Source: DYCT01 sp051875715 (GTDB lineage Bacteria; Bacteroidota; Bacteroidia; Bacteroidales; Bacteroidaceae). From it: 50,024 bases of DNA. The notes below the pieces were generated by a model. The model had not been told where the DNA came from. It saw nothing but the letters and a program-made list of their open reading frames with translations, and ran no database searches. How positions within the stretch are numbered: the first letter of the stretch is position 1; every line of letters starts with the position of its first letter. Below, one piece after another: positions 15,964 to 26,950 of this stretch. The position numbers and the translations under genes are program-made. Location of the stretch: contig JBJEHD010000057.1 of NCBI GenBank assembly GCA_051875715.1, positions 1 through 50,024 on the forward strand, in the 5' to 3' direction.

Positions 15964-17967
15964 ATGAAGTCACTGAAATATTATTTTCTGTTCGCACTTG
16001 TATGCTGCTTCGGCCATCTCGGTGCACAAGAACTGCGGACCGAGGTGTTCAACCTCCTCAACCTGGACTATCCGGGACTGGAACAAGTCAAGGCCCTGCA
16101 CAACGAAGGCAAGGACGCGGAAGCCGCCCAAGCCCTGCTGACCTACTATCGTCAACGCACCCACGTGAACCATCCCGACATCAAGGACCCCACCAAGGTG
16201 ACCATCAGCAAGCAGGAGCAGAAATGGGCCGATGACGGCATGGAACACACCTTCTTCGTTCACAAAGGATACCAGCCCTCCTATAACTACGGCAAGGACA
16301 TCAACTGGCAGTACTGGCCGGTGAGAGACAACGAACTTCGCTGGCAGCTGCACCGCCACAAATGGTTCACCCCCATGGGAAAGGCCTACCGTGTGAGCGG
16401 CGACGAGAAATACGCCAAGGAATGGGTCTACCAGTACATGGACTGGATTAAGAAGAACCCGCTGGTAGGTGTCGACAAGGAAGAGTATGAGATTGTGAGC
16501 AGCGGCGAAATCAAGGGAGATGCCGAGAACGTCCGCTTTGCCTGGCGTCCGCTCGAAGTGAGCAACCGTCTGGCCGACCAAACAGGACAATTCCTGCTCT
16601 TCAAGGACTCGCCGCATTTCACGCCCGAGTTCCTCACCGAATTCTTGCTCAACTACTACCGCCATGCCATCCACCTGATCAACAACTACTCCGACCAGGG
16701 CAACCACCTGCTGTTCGAGGCACAGCGCATCATGTATGCCGGTGCCTTCTTCCCCGAATTCAAGAAAGCCATGGAGTGGCGTGCCAGCGGCATCAGCGTC
16801 CTCAACAAGGAAATCGACGTGCAGGTGTACCCCGACGGCGGGCAGTTTGAGTTGGACCCGCACTACCATCTGGCGGCCATCAACATCTTCTACAAGGCCA
16901 TCCAGATGGCCGATGCCAACAACTTCCGCAACGAGTTCCCCCAGCACTACATCGACATGGTGGAGAAGATGATTGAGTTCTACCTCAACATCGTCTTCCC
17001 CGACGGCAGCAACCCTTGCTTCAGCGATGCCAAGATTACGGGCATGAAAGAACTCGTGAGCGACTGTAAGAAATGGTCGAAGGTATTCCCGAAGAACGAC
17101 TTCATCCGCTACTTCGCCACGCAAGGCAAGAAAGGCGCACTGCCCAACCACCTCTCCCAGGCATACCTCAACTCCGGTTTCTTCGTGTTCCGTTCTTCGT
17201 GGACCGAACCCGCTACCATGATGGTGGTCAAGGCCGGTCCGAAAGCCTTCTGGCACTGCCAGCCCGACAACGGCACGTTCGAACTTTGGATGAACGGACG
17301 CAACCTCTTCCCTGACTCGGGCAGTTACGTCTATGCCGGCGACGACGAAGTGATGAAATGGCGCAACTGGTTCCGTTCGACCAAGGTGCACAACACCCTG
17401 ACGCTCGACAACAAGACGCTTGAAACGACCGAATCGAAGACGCTCCTTTGGGAAGGTGAAGGCGACGTACAGAAACTCGTCACCGAGAACCCGAGCTACA
17501 CCGACCTGAAGCACCGCCGCTCCATCTTCTTCGTGGACAACAAGTTCTTTGTCATCGTGGACGAAGCCGTCGGTACGGCCAAAGGCGACATCGATGTCCA
17601 CTATCAACTCTGCGAAGGCAAAGTCAACCTCGACCCGAAAAACTGCGCCCTGCTGTCGGCCTTCGAAGGCGAAAGCAATGTGGCCCTGCAGTGCTTCGGT
17701 CCGAAAGGCACGACCCTGGTGGAAGAAGAAGGCTGGCGCTCGACCGCTTACCGAAAGAAGGTAGAACGCACTGCCGTGGCCTTCCACGCCCCGAAGACGA
17801 CCAACGAGGCCGTACGTTACATCACCGTCATCTATCCGGTCAACGACGGACAGATGCCGGCCATCAAGGCCTCGTTCAAGAATAAGAAGTTCGACGAGAA
17901 TGGTCTGAATGTCCAAGTGAAAGTGGGCAAGCAGAAATTCGACCTGACATACCAACTGAATCGCTGA
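15964..17967 (+). CDS. Heparinase III-type polysaccharide lyase, PL12
   Basis: The 667-residue protein has a signal peptide ending HLGAQ, an N-terminal alpha/alpha toroid (heparinase II/III N domain) and a C-terminal beta-sandwich domain. Candidate catalytic residues are Asn247 (DQGNHLLFEAQR), Tyr301 (LDPHYHLAAIN) and His431 (FWHCQPDNGTFELW). From memory it closely resembles the Bacteroides thetaiotaomicron heparinase III-like protein BT4657 along its length, including the HRHKWFTPMGKAYRVSGDEK stretch. The family cleaves heparan sulfate, preferring low-sulfated regions, by beta-elimination. It lies between GH88 and a PL8 gene, so one operon appears to handle both heparan- and chondroitin-type chains. 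Confidence 0.93.
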   Translation: MKSLKYYFLFALVCCFGHLGAQELRTEVFNLLNLDYPGLEQVKALHNEGKDAEAAQALLTYYRQRTHVNHPDIKDPTKVTISKQEQKWADDGMEHTFFVHKGYQPSYNYGKDINWQYWPVRDNELRWQLHRHKWFTPMGKAYRVSGDEKYAKEWVYQYMDWIKKNPLVGVDKEEYEIVSSGEIKGDAENVRFAWRPLEVSNRLADQTGQFLLFKDSPHFTPEFLTEFLLNYYRHAIHLINNYSDQGNHLLFEAQRIMYAGAFFPEFKKAMEWRASGISVLNKEIDVQVYPDGGQFELDPHYHLAAINIFYKAIQMADANNFRNEFPQHYIDMVEKMIEFYLNIVFPDGSNPCFSDAKITGMKELVSDCKKWSKVFPKNDFIRYFATQGKKGALPNHLSQAYLNSGFFVFRSSWTEPATMMVVKAGPKAFWHCQPDNGTFELWMNGRNLFPDSGSYVYAGDDEVMKWRNWFRSTKVHNTLTLDNKTLETTESKTLLWEGEGDVQKLVTENPSYTDLKHRRSIFFVDNKFFVIVDEAVGTAKGDIDVHYQLCEGKVNLDPKNCALLSAFEGESNVALQCFGPKGTTLVEEEGWRSTAYRKKVERTAVAFHAPKTTNEAVRYITVIYPVNDGQMPAIKASFKNKKFDENGLNVQVKVGKQKFDLTYQLNR

Positions 17968-17979
17968 TTTTTCAATGAT

Positions 17980-18015
17980 CCTTGCGGGCGGGGCTCTTTG
18001 CCCCGTTCCGCAAGG
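17980..18015 (+). terminator. Attenuator-like hairpin between PL12 and PL8 genes
   Basis: An outer 8-bp stem (CCTTGCGG with CCGCAAGG) encloses an inner 6-bp stem (CGGGGC with GCCCCG) and a 5-base loop. A pyrimidine-rich stretch (GTTTCCTTTG) follows. It ends 15 bases before the ATG at 18031, so it may partly terminate transcription, or limit translation of the lyase, inside the operon. Confidence 0.6.
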
Positions 18016-18030
18016 GTTTCCTTTGCTATC

Positions 18031-21000
18031 ATGAACAGACACCTTTCCTTTTTACTCCTGCTTCTGCTCCTGACTCCGTGGCAGCCGGTCCATGCCGACA
18101 CGCTGTTCTCGTTCGAAGAGGGCGTACCCGCCGGGTGGGCAGTAAGCAAAGGTGTACTCTCCCGTTCTGCCGAGAAAGCCAAACTCGGCCAATCCTCCCT
18201 CTGCTGGCAATGGAAAGGAGGAGACCTCCTCACTGCCACCGACCAGCAAATCGCCCTCACCTCGAAAGCCAACCGGGGCGGCATCCGCTTCTGGATTTAC
18301 AACACCGTCGCTTCCAACCAGGACCTCGTCCTGTCCTTCCACCTGTCCACCGGCGAAGTACGCAAATGCAGCCTTCCCATCCACCTCGACTTTCAGGGTT
18401 GGCGTTGCGTCTGGGCCGAATACGTGGCCGACATGAAACTGGCGCAGGCCAACAAGGGGAAAATCACCGCCATGCAGTTCAAAGCCCCCTCGTCCGGCAG
18501 CGGCACCCTCTATCTGGACTTCTTGGAGTTCACCTCCACCGTTTCGTGGGAAAAGATGTCCGACTTCCAATACACCGTGACCGAAAGTGCCGGCATCGAC
18601 GGCTATCTGGATGCACGAAACGTCCCCGTGCCGCCGGCCACCTCACCCACTCCGGCCCAACAGGCCGCCTTTACCGAAATCGAAAACCGGCTGGAGCAGT
18701 GGTACCTGGGCTCCACCCTCCACGAGGCCGACGAAACCTACCTCCTGCGCAAGCAGGCAGTGAGCAGTTACCTCGCAGCCGGAACAGCCCGGGAATACAC
18801 CTTGAACGCAAACGGGACCTTGCGTCTCAACACCGGCAGCACCTCCAAGCCCGTCTACAAAGAGTCCGGACTCCTGCCCTTCGACCACTACCACAACCAG
18901 ACCATCGACGGCCAGGCCGTGGTCAGTTCGCGCGACGTCGGCGAAGGCCTGCTCATCCAGTTGGCCTACGACTACCGCCTCCACGGCACACAAGCCAGCC
19001 GCGACAAGGCCCTCGAACTGCTGCGTTGGTATGCCGACCAGGGCTGGGCCGATGGCAGTGCCTTGGGCACGCTCCGCTTCGAGATGCTGCGCAGCGCCGG
19101 TTTCTACCATGCCGCCTTCCTCCTGCGCCACGAAATGGACGACGACCTCTACGCCCACCTGTCCGCCGCATGCCGCTGGTACACCCGCTTCGGCGATGCC
19201 TACCAAACGCCGGATGTCCCCGGCGAACTGGCCGACTATGTCCGCGCATTGGCCGTACCCAAACTCTTCTACGCCCTCTCCCTGACAGACGGAGGTCAAC
19301 GCACCACAGCACTGAACGCCTTCCGCACCTACATGGACAATGCTCTGTCCCATGCACCCGGTTACCTGGGCTCGCTCAAGCCGGACGGCTCGGGCTACCA
19401 CCACCGCGGTGCCTACTACAGCGCCTACTATCCGCAGGTGCTCTACGTGGGCTGCTTCCTCTACTACATCCTGCGCGACACTCCGTTCGCCCTCAGCGAA
19501 GCCTCCTACCAGAATCTGAAACAAGCCCTGCTGAGTTTCCGCTTCCTTTGTGCCGACTACAACATCCCGGCCGGCACCGCCGGACGTTTCCCCCATCAGA
19601 CGGAGATGCTCTACAAACTGGCTCCGGCCTTTGCCTACCTGGCCCTGTCGCGCGACGACGCCGAACTAACGGCCGCCTACAAGCGCATCTGGAGACCGGA
19701 CGACCCTCTGGTGCGCACCTATCTTGCCAAAGCCTCCACCGACATCACCTTTTGTAGCACGCTGGGCGAAGCCGAAGTCTTGCTCGAGGCCTCCGCACTG
19801 CCGGGCGAAGCCGAAGCCAACCCGACCGGCACCGTTTTCATGCCCTATTCCGGTTTGCTCGTCACTCGCCGGGCCGACTGGGTTGTCACCGTCAAAGGCT
19901 TCAGCCGGTACATTTGGGATTACGAATCCTCCGGCACCGAGAACGTCTACGGCCGCTACCTCAGTTACGGCACGATGGAGTTCAGCGACCTGACCAACGG
20001 AAACCGCAGTTACCGCCTCACGGCGGCCGACACCAAACAGAATACGCCGTGGGACTGGCGCCACCTGCCCGGCACCACCGCTCCCTTTGTCAGCGAAGAA
20101 CAGTTGCACTACGCTTCCGTGCAGAAGCACCGCAACTTCTCCGACGAGGCCCACCTGGGTGGCCTCAACCTGGACGAACGCTACGGTATGTTCTCCAACC
20201 GGCTGCACGACCGTGAAATCACCGGCACGTTCCGGGCGGACAAATCGGTCTTCGTGCTCGACGACCTCTTCTACTGCTTAGGCAGCCGGATTACCGGCAC
20301 GGCCGATGCCCCGTCCTGCCACACCACCTTGTTCCAAAACCCCATTCCGGCCGGCGATGAATCCATCACCGCCGACGGCCTCCCTGTGGCCGACGGCACC
20401 GTCTCGTCTGCCAACCCGCTCGTCTGCGACAATTACGGAAACGCATACCTGGTGGACGGACCAGTCCGCTTCAGCCGCAACGATGCCTATTGCACCGCCT
20501 ACATCGACCACGGGCCCTCCCTCCAGTCCCCACAGTCGTACCGATATGCCTGGTTCGTCCAGCCTGCCGACCGTTCACGGACGGCCCTCGAGCAACGGCT
20601 GAACGACATCCGCGTGCTGCGGCAGGATGCCTCCGCCCATGCCCTTTGGGACGAGCAGCAACAAGTACTGGCCGCTTCTCTCTTCGGGGCCGGGACGAAC
20701 TTAGCCATCGACTGCCTCCATAGCGCCAGCCTTCCTTCGTTGGTGATGGTGCGCAAGCAGGCCGACGGCGGCTGCGAAGTGGCCTTCAGCAATCCCGACC
20801 TCAACCGTCCCAGCGCAACCAGCAACGACGAACTGGATGCCGACAAGGTGAAAGAGCCCGGCCAGGCGCAAACCTACAGTCTGATTCTGAAAGGCAACTA
20901 CGAAAAAGCCGACGGCGATGCATCGGTCCTCGTCGAGACGGCCGGCGGCTATACCACCCTCACCCATCCGGCCACGTGCGACGGGCTGACCTATCGCGTC

Positions 21001-21261
21001 CGGCTGCAGCCCTTGGGGACCAGCACCCTTGCGTCAGTTCCCGACGAGGCACTGCGCATCCGTACAGCCGACGGGGTCTGCCACATCGATGCCCCCGAGG
21101 GGAAAACATACCAATGGCAACTGACCGATGCCGGAGGATGCCTCCTCGCTGCCGGGCAGGCCACCGGGTCTCTCGCCCTGCCGCTTCCGAAGCCGAAAGG
21201 GCTCTACCTGCTGCGCCTGCACACCGCCCAAGAAAACGTCATTTATAAACTAATTCAATAA
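18031..21261 (+). CDS. Chondroitinase-ABC-type PL8 lyase with T9SS-like tail
   Basis: The protein has 1076 residues from the ATG at 18031, which places the signal peptide (MNRHLSFLLLLLLL to HA) at the N terminus; no ATG lies upstream in frame. Domains: lyase-N jelly roll (about 25-185), alpha/alpha toroid (about 215-590), beta sandwich (about 600-990), and a C-terminal sorting-like domain ending GLYLLRLHTAQENVIYKLIQ. PL8 residues are His and Tyr in YHHRGAYYSAYYP, Arg in GTAGRFPHQ and Glu in TLGEAEVLLEA. It is a paralogue of the gene at 2719-5613 but carries a T9SS-type tail, so it probably acts at the cell surface. The sulfatase gene follows after 10 bases. Confidence 0.9.
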   Translation: MNRHLSFLLLLLLLTPWQPVHADTLFSFEEGVPAGWAVSKGVLSRSAEKAKLGQSSLCWQWKGGDLLTATDQQIALTSKANRGGIRFWIYNTVASNQDLVLSFHLSTGEVRKCSLPIHLDFQGWRCVWAEYVADMKLAQANKGKITAMQFKAPSSGSGTLYLDFLEFTSTVSWEKMSDFQYTVTESAGIDGYLDARNVPVPPATSPTPAQQAAFTEIENRLEQWYLGSTLHEADETYLLRKQAVSSYLAAGTAREYTLNANGTLRLNTGSTSKPVYKESGLLPFDHYHNQTIDGQAVVSSRDVGEGLLIQLAYDYRLHGTQASRDKALELLRWYADQGWADGSALGTLRFEMLRSAGFYHAAFLLRHEMDDDLYAHLSAACRWYTRFGDAYQTPDVPGELADYVRALAVPKLFYALSLTDGGQRTTALNAFRTYMDNALSHAPGYLGSLKPDGSGYHHRGAYYSAYYPQVLYVGCFLYYILRDTPFALSEASYQNLKQALLSFRFLCADYNIPAGTAGRFPHQTEMLYKLAPAFAYLALSRDDAELTAAYKRIWRPDDPLVRTYLAKASTDITFCSTLGEAEVLLEASALPGEAEANPTGTVFMPYSGLLVTRRADWVVTVKGFSRYIWDYESSGTENVYGRYLSYGTMEFSDLTNGNRSYRLTAADTKQNTPWDWRHLPGTTAPFVSEEQLHYASVQKHRNFSDEAHLGGLNLDERYGMFSNRLHDREITGTFRADKSVFVLDDLFYCLGSRITGTADAPSCHTTLFQNPIPAGDESITADGLPVADGTVSSANPLVCDNYGNAYLVDGPVRFSRNDAYCTAYIDHGPSLQSPQSYRYAWFVQPADRSRTALEQRLNDIRVLRQDASAHALWDEQQQVLAASLFGAGTNLAIDCLHSASLPSLVMVRKQADGGCEVAFSNPDLNRPSATSNDELDADKVKEPGQAQTYSLILKGNYEKADGDASVLVETAGGYTTLTHPATCDGLTYRVRLQPLGTSTLASVPDEALRIRTADGVCHIDAPEGKTYQWQLTDAGGCLLAAGQATGSLALPLPKPKGLYLLRLHTAQENVIYKLIQ

Positions 21262-21271
21262 CCTACAACGT

Positions 21272-22897
<1,626 letters not shown>

Positions 22898-22933
22898 CAC
22901 CAATCGCAAACAAACCTTTTAATATGCTATATC

Positions 22934-24562
22934 ATGGATAGAAGAAAATTCTTAAAAAACACCGGTTGGTCCATGCTCGGACTGGCCGCTTCGGGAAGCC
23001 TGCTCCAGGCATGCACCCCGGGAACCAAAGAAGCAAAAAAAGTGATGCCCTCGGCCAGCGACCTGAAGATGTTCTGGGGCGACCTGCACAACCACTGCAA
23101 CGTCACCTACGGACACGGCGATATGCGCGACGCCTTCGAGGCCGCCAAAGGCCAGCTGGACTTCGTCAGCGTAACGCCCCACGCCATGTGGCCCGATATC
23201 CCCGGTGCCAACGACCCGCGCCTGAAATGGGTCATCGACTACCACACCGGTGCCTTCAAGCGTCTGCGTAGCGGCAACTACGAGAAGTACGTGGCCATGA
23301 CCAAAGAATACAATAAGGAAGGAGAATTCCTGACCTTCACCGGCTACGAATGCCACAGCATGGAGCACGGCGACCACGTAGCCCTCTGGCACGACATCGA
23401 CGTTCCCCTCGTGGAATGCACCTCGGTGGAAGACTGGAAACAGAAACTGAAAGACGAGAACGTCATGATTACGCCCCACCACATGGGCTATCAGGAAGGC
23501 TATCGCGGCTACAACTGGAAATGCTTTACCGAAGGCAAGCAGACACCCTTCGTCGAGATGTATTCCCGCCACGGACTGGCCGAAGCCGACATGGGCGACT
23601 ACCCCTACCTCCACGACATGGGTCCGCGCCACTGGGAAGGAACCGTGCTCTACGGACTGGAGCAAGGCCACAAGTTCGGCCTCATCGGAAGCACCGACCA
23701 GCACTCGGGCTATCCGGGCAGTTATGGCGACGGACGCGTAGGCGTACTGGCTTCGTCGCTCCACCGCGACAACATCTGGGACGGCTTGCAAAACCGCCAC
23801 GTGTGCTGCGCCACCGGCGACAAAATCAACATCGACTTCCGCATCAACGACGCCTTCATGGGCGACGTCATCCGGGGCAACAGCCGCCGCATCTACCTCA
23901 ACGTGGAAGGCGGTAGCTGCATCGACTACATCGACATCATCAAGAACGGCCGCCTCATCGCCCGCATGAACGGACCGCAATTGCCTTTGATGCCCGAGGG
24001 TGACACCGTACGCTGCAAGGTGAAGATGGAGTTCGGCTGGAACCGCGAGGAGAAGCCCGTCCACTGGCAAGGCCGCCTCAGCATCGACAAGGGAACCATC
24101 AACGAAGTGGTACCCTGCTTCCGGGGTGCCGCCTTCACGTCGCCGCAGGAAGGCGAAACCGAGTTCCACACCCACGTCAACCGCATCCTCTCGGCCAACG
24201 ACAAGCAGACCGAACTGGACCTCTACACCAGCAAGAACCCCAACACCACCACATCGGCCACGCAAGCCGTCATCCTCGACGTCACCATGCCGAAGGACGG
24301 GGTCATCACGGCCGAGTTCAACGGCAAGAAGTTTGCGCACACCCTGGGCGAACTGCTCGAAGGCGCACGCACGCACTTCATGATAGGCTGGCTGAGCGAA
24401 GCCCTGCTCTTCAACCGCGCCATGCCGGAGAGCTGCTTCCAGTTCGAACACTACATGGAGGACAACGAGCCTGAGCGCGACACGGACTACTACTACGTCC
24501 GCGTCCGTCAGAAAGACCAGCAGTGGGCTTGGAGTTCGCCGATTTGGGCCGAACGCATCTAA
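22934..24562 (+). CDS. PHP-fold metal-dependent lipoprotein, DUF3604-like, unknown role
   Basis: The 542-residue protein begins MDRRKFLK, a twin-arginine-like n-region, followed by a lipobox (LLQAC, Cys27). Residues about 45-330 resemble a PHP/amidohydrolase-like metal site: DLHNHC (50-55), VTPHAMWPD (His83), ECHSMEHGDH (about 140-150), ITPHHMG (His182 and His183) and STDQHSG (His257). The C-terminal 200 residues form a beta-rich domain with KNGRLIARMNG and a conserved tail. I do not recognise a proven function. Its position between a GAG sulfatase and a sugar kinase in a lyase operon suggests a periplasmic hydrolase acting on an ester, phosphate, sulfate or acyl group of GAG fragments; that is inference. 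Confidence 0.8.
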   Translation: MDRRKFLKNTGWSMLGLAASGSLLQACTPGTKEAKKVMPSASDLKMFWGDLHNHCNVTYGHGDMRDAFEAAKGQLDFVSVTPHAMWPDIPGANDPRLKWVIDYHTGAFKRLRSGNYEKYVAMTKEYNKEGEFLTFTGYECHSMEHGDHVALWHDIDVPLVECTSVEDWKQKLKDENVMITPHHMGYQEGYRGYNWKCFTEGKQTPFVEMYSRHGLAEADMGDYPYLHDMGPRHWEGTVLYGLEQGHKFGLIGSTDQHSGYPGSYGDGRVGVLASSLHRDNIWDGLQNRHVCCATGDKINIDFRINDAFMGDVIRGNSRRIYLNVEGGSCIDYIDIIKNGRLIARMNGPQLPLMPEGDTVRCKVKMEFGWNREEKPVHWQGRLSIDKGTINEVVPCFRGAAFTSPQEGETEFHTHVNRILSANDKQTELDLYTSKNPNTTTSATQAVILDVTMPKDGVITAEFNGKKFAHTLGELLEGARTHFMIGWLSEALLFNRAMPESCFQFEHYMEDNEPERDTDYYYVRVRQKDQQWAWSSPIWAERI

Positions 24563-24564
24563 CC

Positions 24565-24618
24565 GCGAAGGCCGGGAAACAGGGAGGATTCCGGTCCGCA
24601 CCTGTTTCCCGGGTTCGC
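24565..24618 (+). terminator. Long hairpin between the PHP protein and kinase genes
   Basis: A 12-bp perfect stem (CCGGGAAACAGG with CCTGTTTCCCGG) is extended after a small internal loop by 5 bp (GCGAA with TTCGC); the loop is 17 bases. A short T-run appears about 10 bases later (CCTTTTTAAA). It fills most of the 82-base gap and could partly terminate the operon, separating catabolic enzymes from kinase and porter expression. Confidence 0.55.
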
Positions 24619-24644
24619 CTTACTAACCTTTTTAAATCGCACAC

Positions 24645-25589
24645 ATGCTTTACGCAATCGGAATAGACCTGGGCGGCACCAACATCAAGTACGCCCTCAT
24701 CGACCAACAAGGCGGCTTCCTCTTCTCGGGCAAACTGCCTTCCCATGCCGACATATCGGCACAGGCCGTCATCGACCAACTGGTGACCGCCATCGACATC
24801 GTGAAACAATACGCCGACGAGCACAATTGCCCCATCAAGGGTGTGGGCATCGGCACGCCGGGCATCGTCGACCCCACCAACCGCATCGTCCTGGGCGGCT
24901 CGGAGAACATCAAAGGCTGGGAGAACCTGGAACTGGCCTCCATCATCGAGCAACGCACCGGCCTGCCCACCGTCTTGAGCAACGACGCCAACCTGATGGG
25001 TCTGGGCGAGACGCACTACGGAGCCGGCATGGGCTGCTCCCATGTGGTGTTCCTCACCGTAGGCACCGGCATCGGCGGCGCCATCGTCATCGACGGCAAA
25101 CTGTTCAACGGCTACGGCAACCGGGGCACCGAACTGGGACACGTCCCCTTGATTGCCAACGGCGAAGCCTGCGCCTGCGGCTCCGTCGGCTGCCTGGAAC
25201 ACTACGCCTCCACCACGGCCCTGGTGCGCAACTTCGTCAACCAATACGCCCGCATCGGCATCGTCATCGAGCCGGAACAGGCCAACGGGGTGGAAATCAT
25301 CCGCCGCTTCCATGCCAAGGACCCCATCGCCATGCGCTGCCTGCAGGAACACTGCGACTACCTCGGCCACGGCATTGCCGGCTTCATCAACGTGTTCAGC
25401 CCCCAACGCGTCGTCATCGGTGGCGGACTGTCCGAAGCCGGAGAGTTCTACATCGACATGGTGCGCAAACAGGCGTTCCGCTACGCCATGCCCGACTGTG
25501 CCGTCAACACGGTCATCATGGCGGCCGAGTTGGGCAACAAGGCCGGCAGCATGGGTGCCGCCTGGCTGGTATTTTCGTCGTTCGAATAG
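24645..25589 (+). CDS. ROK family sugar kinase
   Basis: The 314-residue cytoplasmic protein has the ASKHA phosphate motif IDLGGTNIK (7-15), GIGTPGIVD, catalytic Asp in LSNDANLMGLGE (near 111) and the ROK zinc motif GHVPL followed by CACGSVGCLEH (about 166-188). ROK kinases of this type phosphorylate glucose, N-acetylglucosamine, N-acetylmannosamine or similar sugars at the 6-position. Here the likely substrate is the N-acetylated amino sugar released by GH88. The MFS porter gene follows 13 bases later, so uptake and phosphorylation are coupled. The exact sugar cannot be read from sequence. Confidence 0.93.
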   Translation: MLYAIGIDLGGTNIKYALIDQQGGFLFSGKLPSHADISAQAVIDQLVTAIDIVKQYADEHNCPIKGVGIGTPGIVDPTNRIVLGGSENIKGWENLELASIIEQRTGLPTVLSNDANLMGLGETHYGAGMGCSHVVFLTVGTGIGGAIVIDGKLFNGYGNRGTELGHVPLIANGEACACGSVGCLEHYASTTALVRNFVNQYARIGIVIEPEQANGVEIIRRFHAKDPIAMRCLQEHCDYLGHGIAGFINVFSPQRVVIGGGLSEAGEFYIDMVRKQAFRYAMPDCAVNTVIMAAELGNKAGSMGAAWLVFSSFE

Positions 25590-25602
25590 GGAGGACTGCC
25601 GT

Positions 25603-26880
25603 ATGAAACGTAACTTCGGCCTGCTGGCCCTCATCATGGTGTTCTGGTTCGTCATCTCGTTCATCACGAACATCCTTGGCCCGCTGATTCCCGACATCAC
25701 CAGCGGTTTCCGCCTGGCCAATCTGGCCATGGCCGCCTTCATCCCGACCTTCTTCTTCATCGCCTACGCCATCATGAGCATCCCTGCGGGCATCCTCATC
25801 GACCGCTACGGCGAGAAACCGGTCTTGTTCGGCGGCTTCCTGATGCCCTTCGTCGGCACCCTGCTGTTCGCCCTCCTGCCCACCTACCCCACGCTGCTGG
25901 CCTCGTGCTTCATCATCGGTCTGGGCATGGCGATGCTGCAAACGGTGCTCAACCCGCTGCAGCGTGCCGTCGGAGGCGAAGAGAACTATGCCTTCGTAGC
26001 CGAGTTGGCGCAGTTCATGTTCGGCATCGCGTCGTTCGTCAGTCCGTTGGTCTACACCTTCCTCATCAAGCGTCTGGACCCTGCCGCCTACGAGGCCGGC
26101 AAGAACTTGTTCATCGACTCGCTCCACGCCGTCACGCCGGAGCACCTGCCCTGGGTATCGCTCTACTGGGTGTTTGCCGCCATCCTGCTGCTCATGCTGG
26201 TCAGCGTGGCCGTCAGCAAGTTCCCGCGCATCGAGCTGAAGGAGGACGAGAAGTCAGGCAGCCGCTCGTCGTATTTCGAGCTGTTTCGCCAGCCCATGGT
26301 GTGGCTGTTCTTCCTGGGCATCTTCTGCTACGTCAGCACCGAACAGGGCATCAGCATCTTCATCAGTACCTTCCTCGAGCAATACCACGGTGTCGACCCA
26401 CAGGTGGCCGGTGCACGCATCGTGGGTTGGTTCTGGGGTAGCATGACGGTGGGCTGCCTCTTCGGCATGCTCCTGCTCAAGTTGTTCGACAGCAAGCACA
26501 TCCTCATCGTGTCGGGCGTGCTGACGTCTGTTTTGATTGTCACCTCCGTATTCGCCCCGGCCCAGGTGGCCGAATTCACCTTCCCGGCCATCGGCTTCAG
26601 CATCTCGATGATGTACTCCATCATCTTTTCGCTGGCGCTCAACTCGGCCTCGAAGCATCACGGCTCGTTTGCCGGCATCCTCTGCTCCGGTATCGCCGGC
26701 GGTGCGGCCGGTCCGCTCATTGTCAGCGCCGTGGCCGATGCCACCAGCCTACGTGTCGGCCTGCTGTTCACCCTGGTGTTCGTAGGCTACGTCACCGCCA
26801 TTGGTTTCTGGGCTCGTCCGCTGGTCAACAACAAGACCGTCAAGCTGAAAGAGCTCTTTCAACACAAATCACAATTATAG
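25603..26880 (+). CDS. MFS sugar porter, FucP/NagP-like
   Basis: The 425-residue inner-membrane protein has about twelve hydrophobic helices, starting with a helix at MKRNFGLLALIMVFWFVISF. The ATG at 25603 is preceded by an unusually good Shine-Dalgarno (AGGGAGGA, 25588-25595) that overlaps the stop of the kinase gene. Typical features are GILIDRYGEKPVLFGG after helix 2 and GLGMAMLQTVLNPL in helix 4, like the fucose/N-acetylglucosamine porter family. It should bring a monosaccharide, probably an N-acetylhexosamine, from periplasm to cytoplasm by cation symport. Fucose is an alternative given the GH95 gene across the locus. A strong terminator follows the stop codon. Confidence 0.9.
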   Translation: MKRNFGLLALIMVFWFVISFITNILGPLIPDITSGFRLANLAMAAFIPTFFFIAYAIMSIPAGILIDRYGEKPVLFGGFLMPFVGTLLFALLPTYPTLLASCFIIGLGMAMLQTVLNPLQRAVGGEENYAFVAELAQFMFGIASFVSPLVYTFLIKRLDPAAYEAGKNLFIDSLHAVTPEHLPWVSLYWVFAAILLLMLVSVAVSKFPRIELKEDEKSGSRSSYFELFRQPMVWLFFLGIFCYVSTEQGISIFISTFLEQYHGVDPQVAGARIVGWFWGSMTVGCLFGMLLLKLFDSKHILIVSGVLTSVLIVTSVFAPAQVAEFTFPAIGFSISMMYSIIFSLALNSASKHHGSFAGILCSGIAGGAAGPLIVSAVADATSLRVGLLFTLVFVGYVTAIGFWARPLVNNKTVKLKELFQHKSQL

Positions 26881-26904
26881 GGTTATAGCGACAACTCAAC
26901 AAGA

Positions 26905-26947
26905 AGGGGTGTGCGCGGCTCGTCATGTGCCGGCACACCCCTGTTTT
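26905..26947 (+). terminator. Intrinsic terminator of the GAG operon
   Basis: A perfect 10-bp stem (AGGGGTGTGC with GCACACCCCT), an 18-base loop and a downstream GTTTTT run stand 25 bases after the stop codon of the MFS porter. This is the clearest plus-strand terminator in the window and marks the right end of the GAG operon. Confidence 0.85.
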
Positions 26948-26950
26948 TAT

